This document shows positions 22,863 through 28,189 of a DNA stretch of 28,189 bases, one piece after another; position 1 is the stretch's first letter; each line of letters begins with the position of its first letter. The notes beneath the pieces were generated by a model that had not been told where the DNA came from, ran no database searches, and was given only the letters and a program-made list of their open reading frames with translations. The position numbers and the translations under genes are program-made. Location of the stretch: contig CANNDT010000055.1 of NCBI GenBank assembly GCA_947503365.1, positions 1 through 28,189 of the forward strand, in the 5' to 3' direction. This DNA comes from CANNDT01 sp945876205. Lineage in GTDB: Bacteria; Acidobacteriota; Vicinamibacteria; Vicinamibacterales; UBA2999.

Positions 22863-24818
22863 CTAGCGCGGCTGTGTCAGCACATCCACGAGCGCGGGCT
22901 GACCACTCTTCACCGCGGCGATTGCGCGCCTGAGCGCAGGCGCGAGGTCGGCGGGATTCGAGATCGGTCCTTCAGAATGGACGCCCATACTTGACGCCAG
23001 CTTGGCGAAGTCGATGCCGGGATCGTCCAGCGTGTTGCCGATGTGCGCGTTGCCGAGGCCGCGCTCGCGGCGGGCGGCCATGCGCTGCAGGTGCATGACC
23101 TCCTCGTGATACGCGCGGTTGTTGTTCATCACGAAGAGGATCGGGATGCGGTGGTGCGCGGCGGTCCAGAGCACGCCGGGCGCATACATGAGATCGCCGT
23201 CGTTCTGCAGGCTCACCGAGAGGCGTCCGTATTTCTTGTTGGCGAGCGCCGCGCCGACCGCCGCCGGCGCGCCGTAGCCGATGCCGGAACCGCCTGACAC
23301 GCCGATGTACTGGTAGTACTTCTCGAAATTGAAGAGCCGCTGCGGCCAGCCGGAGAGCGCGCCGTTGACCAGCGACCAGTCCTCGGTGCGAATCTGCGCC
23401 CACACTTCCGCCGCCAGCCGTGCGCTGCTGATCGGCACCGCATCCCAGGCATAGCTCGCGTCGGTGCGCGCGCGGTCCATCGCCGCGCCGCTCGCGGTCG
23501 CCAGGCGCTTGCCGCGCTCCTCGATGGCGCTGCGGCGATCGCCGGTGAGCTGCCGCTTCACCTCTTCGATCAGGGAGGGGAGCGTCGCCTCGGCATCGCC
23601 CGCGAGCGCGAGGTCCACTTCCGGATAGCGCTGGAAGTCCTGGTAGTTCGCCTTGCTGCTCATCTCGCCCGCGGTGATGGTGACCGTCTTGGCGCCCGCC
23701 TTGGTCGCCGTGCGCGAGGTGCGCTCGAGCTGATCGCGATAGGTGTTGATCGTGCCGAAGAAGTTGGCGACCTCGAGGCCGACGACAACGTCCGCTTCAC
23801 CGATGGCGGCGCCGCTCCGAAGCGTCTGGTTGAGCGGGTGGCGATTGGGAAAGTTCATGCGTCCGGCGGTGATTGGCGGCGCGGTGTTCGGCTGCGTGCT
23901 GACGACCGCGCACTGCAGGAGCTCGGCGAGCTCGACCAGTCGCGTCATGCCCGCCGCGGTGCGCGCGCAGCGATCGGCAACCAGTACAGGACTCGCGGCA
24001 CCCACCAGCATCTTCGCCACTTCGACGACGGCCGACTGGTCGGCCTGGGGGGCGGAGGCGAGGGTCAGCTTCGGGATGCGGAGCTTGGCGTGCGGATCGA
24101 TCGGGCGTTCCTGCAGCTCGCTGTCGGCGATCAGCACCACCGGTCCTTGCCACGGCGTCATCGCCACCTTGTAGGCGCGCACCGCCGATTCGGCGAAGTG
24201 CTGGAGGGAGACCGGCGTGTCGTCCCACTTCACGTAGTCGCGAACCATGGCCGAGGCGTCCTGGACGGAGTGCACCCATTCGACACCCGGGTAGCGCATC
24301 GAGGCGTCGAGCGTGTTGCCGAGGATGATGTAGACCGGCACGCGGTCGCACCAGGCGTTGTAGATCGCCATCGACGCGTGCTGCAGGCCGACCGTGCCAT
24401 GCGCGAGGATCGCGAGCGGCTTGCCTTCGATCTTCGCGTAGCCGTGGGCCATCGCCACCGACGACTCTTCGTGGCAGCAGGTGAGAAATTCGGGGGCGCT
24501 GTTACCGCCGTAGTTGACGAGTGATTCCTGGAGGCCCCGAAAGCTCGATCCCGGGTTGGCGCAGACGTAGGGAAAGCCGAGCGACTTGATGACGTCCACC
24601 ATGAAGTCGGATCCCGCGCGGCCCGAGGTGAGGACTTCGTTCTCGGCCTGCGGCTCGCCAGGTACGGAGGAAGCTGGGGGAGAGGCCACGCCGCCCGCCG
24701 GCGTCTGCGTCTGGGCGTTCGCCGCGCCAGGCATCGCCGCCGCCCCCGCCGCGCCCGCGCCAGCCACCGCCGCACGCTTCATGAATTCCCGCCGGTCGAC
24801 CGTAGGTTTCTTCGCCAT
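22863..24818 (-). CDS. Tat-exported thiamine-diphosphate-dependent enzyme (acetolactate synthase-like)
   Basis: A 651-aa protein. The N-terminus has a twin-arginine signal: DRREFMKRA, then an Ala/Gly-rich hydrophobic stretch and a likely ANA cleavage site before QTQTP (residues 8-37). The mature part has the three-domain ThDP fold. The pyrimidine domain has E117/E118 in CCHEESSVAMAHGYAK, the expected activating Glu. A central domain covers about 255-400. The pyrophosphate domain has the metal-binding motif NDGDLMYAPGVLWTAAHHRI followed by VMNNNRAYHEE, corresponding to GDG...NN. The family includes acetolactate synthase, benzoylformate decarboxylase and oxalyl-CoA decarboxylase; the exact substrate is not deducible. 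A folded-protein export signal fits an enzyme that must bind its cofactor in the cytoplasm first. It is convergent with the DUF411 gene and divergent from the zinc-finger gene. Confidence 0.88.
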   Translation of the reverse strand: MAKKPTVDRREFMKRAAVAGAGAAGAAAMPGAANAQTQTPAGGVASPPASSVPGEPQAENEVLTSGRAGSDFMVDVIKSLGFPYVCANPGSSFRGLQESLVNYGGNSAPEFLTCCHEESSVAMAHGYAKIEGKPLAILAHGTVGLQHASMAIYNAWCDRVPVYIILGNTLDASMRYPGVEWVHSVQDASAMVRDYVKWDDTPVSLQHFAESAVRAYKVAMTPWQGPVVLIADSELQERPIDPHAKLRIPKLTLASAPQADQSAVVEVAKMLVGAASPVLVADRCARTAAGMTRLVELAELLQCAVVSTQPNTAPPITAGRMNFPNRHPLNQTLRSGAAIGEADVVVGLEVANFFGTINTYRDQLERTSRTATKAGAKTVTITAGEMSSKANYQDFQRYPEVDLALAGDAEATLPSLIEEVKRQLTGDRRSAIEERGKRLATASGAAMDRARTDASYAWDAVPISSARLAAEVWAQIRTEDWSLVNGALSGWPQRLFNFEKYYQYIGVSGGSGIGYGAPAAVGAALANKKYGRLSVSLQNDGDLMYAPGVLWTAAHHRIPILFVMNNNRAYHEEVMHLQRMAARRERGLGNAHIGNTLDDPGIDFAKLASSMGVHSEGPISNPADLAPALRRAIAAVKSGQPALVDVLTQPR

Positions 24819-24960
24819 GCGGGGGAGATCCTACACCGGTACGTCGGGGCTCGCCGTCGTACGTCGTGTCGGCCTTTCTTGCCGCGCCGAAGCCGCTGGC
24901 GGCGAAGGCGGGAGGCGGACCGTGAAGGCGTATCGTCCGTCCGGATGATAGGCTCGGAGG

Positions 24961-25227
24961 ATGGCTGAAGGCTGCGAGCATCTCCAAGCGGTGCATACCG
25001 TGAAGCACGAGAAGAAGCGCGAGTGCGAGGAGTGCGTCAAGACCGGCGATCAGTGGGTGCACCTGCGGACCTGCCAGAGCTGCGGCACAACTCTCTGCTG
25101 CGACTCGTCGCCGAATCAGCACGCCAGCAAGCACGCGCGCAAGAGCACGCATCCCGTCATCGCCTCGGCCCAGCCCGGCGAGCGGTGGCTGTACTGTTTC
25201 CCAGACGACCTGATGGTTGAGTATTAA
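24961..25227 (+). CDS. UBP-type zinc finger protein
   Basis: An 88-aa protein made almost entirely of one UBP-type zinc finger. Cysteines and histidines run in the family order: C5-x-H7, then CEEC, CQSCGTTLCC, and NQHASKHARKSTHPV with WLYCFPDD at the end. In eukaryotes this finger binds the free C-terminus of ubiquitin. Stand-alone bacterial versions are common in Actinobacteria and Acidobacteria and have no established ligand. ATG 24961 is 142 nt from the divergent ThDP-enzyme start. The gene ends with TAA at 25225-25227, directly abutting the TTG start of ribonuclease D, so the pair is almost surely one transcription unit. All expected metal ligands appear present. Confidence 0.88.
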   Translation: MAEGCEHLQAVHTVKHEKKRECEECVKTGDQWVHLRTCQSCGTTLCCDSSPNQHASKHARKSTHPVIASAQPGERWLYCFPDDLMVEY

Positions 25228-26403
25228 TTGACCGAAGCGCTCCTCTCTCCGCCAATCCTCGTTGCAGACTCAGAGAGCCTCGCCACACTCGTCGCCGAGC
25301 TGGCGAAGCATCCCGCCGTGGCCGTGGATACCGAGTCCAACAGCATGCACGCGTATCGCGAGCAGGTGTGTCTCGTGCAGTTTTCCACGCCCGAGGCTGA
25401 CTTCATCGTCGATCCGATCCGCGTGCCTGACATCAGCTCGCTGGCGACCGTCTTCGCGAATCCCGCGCAGCAGAAGATCTTCCACGCCGCCGAGTACGAC
25501 ATCGTCTGCATGCGGCGCGACCACCGGTTCGACTTCGTGAACGTCTACGACACGATGAGCGCCGCGCGGACGCTCGGCTGGCCGCAGGTCGGGCTCGCCA
25601 ACATTCTCGACACGCACTTCGGCGTGAAGATGAACAAGAAGTATCAGCGTGCCGACTGGAAGCGGCGGCCGCTGTCGCCCGAGCAGCTCGATTACGCGCG
25701 GCTCGACACGCATTACCTCGTGGCGTTGCGCGACAAGCAGATCGAGGACTTGAAGGCGTCCGGCGGGCTCGACGAAGCCGAAGAGGAATTCGCGCGCCTC
25801 GCGAAGCTGGGCATCGATGCCGACAGCAGCGCCCCGGTCCCGCCGAGCGCGAGCCCTACTGCTTTCTGGCGCGTCAAAGGCGCGCGCGATCTCGGGCCAG
25901 GGCAGTCGGCGGTGCTTCAGAAGGTCTTCGCGTATCGCGAGCAGCAGGCCGAGCGCATCGACCGGCCGCCGTTCATGGTGATGGGGGAGCCGATCCTGAC
26001 CGAGCTCGCGAAGCGCGCGCCGCGCGACGCCGAGGCGCTCAAGGCCGTGCCCGGCGTGACGCCGGATCTCATCCGCCGCCACGGCGCGGCGCTCCTGCAG
26101 GCGATCCAGGAAGGACTCGCCGCGCCGCCGCAGCGTCCGCCGCAGACCGATCGCGAATCCGACGAAGTGCAGGACCGTTACGACCGGCTGCACACGTGGC
26201 GAAAGGAAAGGGCCAAGAAGCGCGGCGTCGAGTCCGACGTCATCCTGCCGCGCACCGCCCTGTGGGACATGGCCCGTCGTCCGCCGCGCACCCGCGACGA
26301 CCTCGCGCAAATCGCCGACTTCGGCCCCTGGCGGCGAGAAGCGTACGGCGAAGAGCTGCTCGCGCTGCTCGCGAAGGAACCGCAGCGCCTGTCCGGCGCC
26401 TGA
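25228..26403 (+). CDS. rnd: Ribonuclease D (DEDDy 3'-5' exonuclease with HRDC domains)
   Basis: A 391-aa protein starting at TTG 25228, directly after the zinc-finger stop. The exonuclease domain has D34 and E36 (VDTESNSMHAYREQVCLVQF), D91 in HAAEYDIVCMRRD and Y156/D160 in LDYARLDTHYLVAL, which together form the DEDDy active site. Two HRDC-like helical domains follow: FWRVKGARDLGPGQSAVLQK with VFAYREQQAERIDRPPFMVM, and a second around LHTWRKERAKKRGVESDVIL. RNase D trims the 3' ends of tRNA precursors and other stable RNAs. Length fits E. coli Rnd (375 aa). No clear Shine-Dalgarno precedes the TTG, so translation may depend on coupling with the zinc-finger gene. Confidence 0.94.
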   Translation: MTEALLSPPILVADSESLATLVAELAKHPAVAVDTESNSMHAYREQVCLVQFSTPEADFIVDPIRVPDISSLATVFANPAQQKIFHAAEYDIVCMRRDHRFDFVNVYDTMSAARTLGWPQVGLANILDTHFGVKMNKKYQRADWKRRPLSPEQLDYARLDTHYLVALRDKQIEDLKASGGLDEAEEEFARLAKLGIDADSSAPVPPSASPTAFWRVKGARDLGPGQSAVLQKVFAYREQQAERIDRPPFMVMGEPILTELAKRAPRDAEALKAVPGVTPDLIRRHGAALLQAIQEGLAAPPQRPPQTDRESDEVQDRYDRLHTWRKERAKKRGVESDVILPRTALWDMARRPPRTRDDLAQIADFGPWRREAYGEELLALLAKEPQRLSGA

Positions 26404-26404
26404 G

Positions 26405-26433
26405 TTTCCGCGACCCCGCGCGGGGCGTATACT
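26405..26433 (+). promoter_or_regulatory. Promoter with overlapping palindromic operator for the PIN toxin-antitoxin pair
   Basis: A -35-like TTTCCG (26405-26410) and a -10 TATACT (26428-26433) are spaced by 17 nt. The spacer contains the 12-nt perfect palindrome CCCCGCGCGGGG (26414-26425). The antitoxin start is at 26451. A palindrome inside the promoter suits autoregulation by an antitoxin dimer, a usual feature of such modules. The -35 match is poor. Confidence 0.4.
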
Positions 26434-26450
26434 GGCAACACGACCTCGCC

Positions 26451-26690
26451 ATGACACCCCAGAAGAACGTGGCCCTCGAACCGGATCTCTTCGCCCGCAT
26501 CACCGAAGAGGCTACCGCGGAAGGCAAGACTGCGGACGAGATCGCCAATGAGGCGGCGAAGCGCTACCTCACCCTGCGACGCCTTCAGAAGCTCCAGCAA
26601 TACGGTCAGCGCCGGGCCGAGGAGTTAGGCATCACCGAGCAAGACATCCCCCGTCTGATCGCCGAATCCCGAACCGAACCGCGTCGGTGA
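26451..26690 (+). CDS. Putative antitoxin of PIN-domain toxin
   Basis: A 79-aa protein from ATG 26451. The N-terminus NVALEPDLFARITEEATAEGKTADEIANEAAKRYL has the strand-helix-helix rhythm of a ribbon-helix-helix DNA-binding antitoxin. A charged helical tail (LQKLQQYGQRRAEELGITEQ, then IPRLIAESR) is typical of the part that wraps the toxin. Its stop overlaps the toxin start as GTGA, so the two are translationally coupled in antitoxin-first order. The gene lies 47 nt after rnd but probably has its own promoter in that gap. The family name is not certain; the role is inferred from size, order and partner. Confidence 0.75.
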   Translation: MTPQKNVALEPDLFARITEEATAEGKTADEIANEAAKRYLTLRRLQKLQQYGQRRAEELGITEQDIPRLIAESRTEPRR

Positions 26691-27097
26691 CCCGCGTCAC
26701 GCTCGACTCGAACATCTATCTCTCTGCGCTGGTGTTCGGCGGGAAGCCGATGCGGCTGATCGAGATGGCAGTCGAGGGCGAGATCGAGGTTGCGATCTCC
26801 GACCCCATCATTGAGGAAGTCCGCGGGAATCTGCAGAAGAAGTTCGGCTGGTCCGACGCGCGAGCCGCTGAGGCCATCGACACCATCACGGCGTTTACGA
26901 GGCACGTCATCCCAACCGGCATCATCAACGCCGTTCCAAGTGACCCCGACGACGACCGCGTCTTGGAGTGCGCGATCGCCGCGAGTTCGGAGGTCATCGT
27001 GTCGGGCGATGCAGACTTGCTGAGGCTGGGGGGCTACGGGGGCATCAGGATCTTGAAGGTTGCGGAGTTCTTATCGGCGCGCGGACAGGGCGGGTAG
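26687..27097 (+). CDS. PIN-domain toxin (putative ribonuclease, VapC-like)
   Basis: A 136-aa PIN-fold protein starting at GTG 26687. Acidic residues sit where the family places its metal site: D7 in RVTLDSNIYLSALVFGG, E43/E44 in SDPIIEEVRGNL, D86-D90 in VPSDPDDDRVLECAIAA and D108/D110 in VIVSGDADLL. The sequence pattern is that of the 'putative toxin-antitoxin system toxin component, PIN family' group. Such toxins cut tRNA, rRNA or mRNA with Mg2+ when the antitoxin is lost. Length fits. It is coupled to the upstream antitoxin gene and converges with the nucleotidyltransferase module at 27123. Confidence 0.86.
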   Translation: MTRVTLDSNIYLSALVFGGKPMRLIEMAVEGEIEVAISDPIIEEVRGNLQKKFGWSDARAAEAIDTITAFTRHVIPTGIINAVPSDPDDDRVLECAIAASSEVIVSGDADLLRLGGYGGIRILKVAEFLSARGQGG

Positions 27098-27122
27098 CCG
27101 CCGGTTCTCCGGATGCTCTCGC

Positions 27123-27434
27123 TTAGACATGCACGAGCGATCGTTTGATGTCTTCGGCCACCTGGGGAATACGGATACTCTCGACGCCGGCTGGCGTGAG
27201 GATGTCTACCTTCCGGCCAAAGAGCCCTTCCAGGTAATCTTGCAGCCCGACGAAGTTGTCGTAAGTCGGCGCAGAAAACTCCACCAGAACATCGACATCG
27301 CTCGAGGAGTTCGTCTGAGTCTCCTTCGCATATGAGCCGAAAAGGGCGATGCTCTCGACGCCAAAGCGGCTCAGCTCGGCGCGTTGCTCCCGCAGGACCT
27401 CAACGATGGTTGTTCCCGTGAGCGATGCCATCAT
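27123..27434 (-). CDS. MntA-type minimal nucleotidyltransferase
   Basis: A 103-aa protein from ATG 27434. It has the minimal nucleotidyltransferase signature: LFGSYAKETQTNSSSDVDVL, with G33-S34 and D46/D48, and a third acidic residue D77 in GRKVDILTP. MNT proteins of this size are antitoxins in HEPN/MNT modules, where MntA AMPylates and inactivates the HEPN toxin. Here no HEPN gene is adjacent. Instead, the upstream partner is a small antitoxin-like gene whose stop overlaps this start by 4 nt (ATGA). It may be an orphan MNT or part of a variant module. The open frame extends to 27539, but the extension has shadow-like composition. Confidence 0.85.
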   Translation of the reverse strand: MMASLTGTTIVEVLREQRAELSRFGVESIALFGSYAKETQTNSSSDVDVLVEFSAPTYDNFVGLQDYLEGLFGRKVDILTPAGVESIRIPQVAEDIKRSLVHV

Positions 27435-27625
27435 CCGATTGTGCTCGTCCTCAGAAACTGTCTCTTGACCTCTTCGTGGGACACGAGCTCGCCGGCGTCC
27501 GACTGCCGCAGGCCTGCTTCGATCTTCGCGATGAAGCACAGGCGCCCGATCGCGTCTTCGATCGTGGCGGGTTCCGGCAGCGCCTGTAGCGGCTGAATCG
27601 CCCGGTCCTTCTGGCTGATCTCCAT
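27431..27625 (-). CDS. Small antitoxin-like protein preceding MntA
   Basis: A 64-aa protein from ATG 27625; an ATG at 27634 gives three more residues. The sequence LPEPATIEDAIGRLCFIAKI followed by EAGLRQSDAGELVSHEEVKR resembles the short antitoxins often found before RelE/ParE toxins, with 'DA-RL-x-I-x-GL-x-DAGE-VSHEEV-RxF' as the recurring pattern. That resemblance is from memory and not a formal match. No RelE/ParE gene follows; the next gene is the coupled nucleotidyltransferase. It may have been captured with that gene, or the pair may form an unusual two-gene module. Confidence 0.65.
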   Translation of the reverse strand: MEISQKDRAIQPLQALPEPATIEDAIGRLCFIAKIEAGLRQSDAGELVSHEEVKRQFLRTSTIG

Positions 27626-27764
27626 CGGCCGCATCCTACCATCGTCAATTTGTCGGCTTTCGACCGCCGCGCACACGTGACTAGGAGCCGCAGCGCCTCG
27701 GTTCGTTGACCCTGGTCACGCGACAGCTTTCCTCGCGTAACAGAACGTTGGCTCGGAAGACGCC

Positions 27765-27995
27765 TTGTCCGCGCCTCGCCCTGACAAGTTGCTCCCTGAA
27801 TGTCGGACCTGTGGTTACGAAGTTAGCAATCGGCTCTTCGACATCCTTGGGATCAGCCGTCTGAAGAGCGGAGATCGCCGAATACGCATCCCAATATGGT
27901 TGTCCGATAAGACCAATGAGAGCGTCAGCGAGACCTTGCGGAAGTTCCGCGAGGTATACGGACTGCAGGCCGTCGCCGTTCTCCTGAAGGGGTGA
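27765..27995 (+). CDS. Uncertain small ORF
   Basis: A 76-aa ORF starting at TTG 27765, with no clear ribosome-binding site. The C-terminal two thirds (SNRLFDILGISRLKSGDRRI, then SDKTNESVSETLRKFREVYG) reads like a real protein and this segment looks AT-richer than its surroundings. The first 20 residues do not. It contains a single CxxC (PECRTCGYE) near the N-terminus. No family recognised. It may be a fragment cut by nearby mobile-element activity. Confidence 0.3.
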   Translation: MSAPRPDKLLPECRTCGYEVSNRLFDILGISRLKSGDRRIRIPIWLSDKTNESVSETLRKFREVYGLQAVAVLLKG

Positions 27996-28066
27996 GTACT
28001 TCGGTGGGAGAAATGGCCGAAGGATACCGATGTGTTCCTTGGGACGAATCTGACTATTTAGGACGC

Positions 28067-28189
28067 TGTGCTTGATCCGCTTTCGTGGACACGTTCCGAA
28101 AGGTGGATACGATGTCCCGCATGTCCCGAAGCAGCAGTGGCCGGCGCCCCCGCCGGCAGTTCTCTGACGAGTTCAAGGAAGGCGCCGTC
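28067..28189 (+). mobile_element. IS3-family-like insertion sequence, left end (partial)
   Basis: The window ends inside an insertion sequence. The transposase ORF begins at 28112. Upstream, TGTGCTTGATCCGCTTTCGT (from 28067) starts with TG and has the look of an IS terminal inverted repeat. The exact left boundary and target duplication cannot be set without the right end. Confidence 0.5.
28112..28189 (+). CDS. IS3-family OrfA transposase, N-terminal fragment
   Basis: The 26 visible codons from ATG 28112 read MSRMSRSSSGRRPRRQFSDE and continue FKEGAV to the window edge. 'RRxFSxEFKxxAV' is the standard opening of IS3/IS911-type OrfA, whose helix-turn-helix domain binds the IS ends. The frame stays open to the end of the window. 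OrfA normally precedes OrfB (DDE catalytic part) with a -1 frameshift between them; both lie outside. The call rests on a short but very characteristic motif. Confidence 0.72.
   Translation, partial: MSRMSRSSSGRRPRRQFSDEFKEGAV

Noticed and set aside
22863..24818. Anabolic acetolactate synthase for branched-chain amino acids
   Set aside because: It carries a Tat export signal and has no neighbouring small subunit or ilv genes; only the ThDP-enzyme fold is supported.

Overview
The window is high-GC bacterial DNA with dense, operonic housekeeping genes and a few visibly AT-richer accessory patches. The gene mix is Gram-negative: a bifunctional PBP1A, an RND efflux pump with lipoprotein adaptor and TolC-type channel, an outer-membrane beta-barrel protein and many Sec or Tat signal peptides. 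Together with a DUF4390 protein, a secreted PDZ-M28 peptidase, abundant palindromic intergenic repeats and TTG/GTG starts, this suggests an Acidobacteriota-like soil bacterium, possibly Vicinamibacteria. That placement is inference; no rRNA or marker gene is present to prove it.

Layout. 1-158 is the C-terminal end of a TerC-like membrane protein. 159-3278 is an accessory stretch. It holds an unrecognised gene, a convergent gene that reads like a protein tyrosine phosphatase with its catalytic His-Cys replaced, a DUF433/DUF5615 toxin-antitoxin-like pair, a 25-nt tRNA 3'-end fragment, and an exact 26-nt inverted repeat at its two edges. 3279-6145 (minus) is a coupled pair: a TolB-like beta-propeller protein and an M28 peptidase with PDZ domain. 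6170-8188 (plus) is PBP1A. 8256-13337 is an efflux operon. A membrane fusion lipoprotein is followed by a palindromic repeat and then one ORF that joins an RND pump in frame to the N-terminal half of a TolC-like channel. That half channel runs into a hybrid histidine kinase (13276-15006) that lacks the first half of its N-terminal receiver domain, so the join looks like a deletion scar or an assembly chimera.

15091-17677 holds a small unknown gene, a beta-barrel protein and a serine-hydrolase-fold protein that has lost its catalytic Ser and Lys (minus, overlapping), then a DUF4390 protein (plus). 17687-17787 is a long palindromic repeat built on GGGGTCAGACCCC. 17795-21590 (minus) is a DEAD-box RNA helicase preceded by a frameshifted membrane protein with a lipase-type serine motif. 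21791-22775 (plus) holds two small exported proteins (GlcG-like and DUF411). A second copy of the palindromic repeat separates them from a Tat-signal ThDP-dependent enzyme (22863-24818, minus). 24961-26403 is a UBP-type zinc-finger protein abutting ribonuclease D.

26451-27634 is a toxin-antitoxin cluster: a small antitoxin-like gene with a PIN toxin, and a second antitoxin-like gene with a MntA-type nucleotidyltransferase in the opposite direction. The window ends inside the first ORF of an IS3-family-like insertion sequence. The most notable items are the pump-channel fusion plus truncation junction, two apparent pseudoenzymes, the exported ThDP enzyme and two families of structured repeats. 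I did not find a clearly recognisable new multi-gene defence or biosynthetic system.
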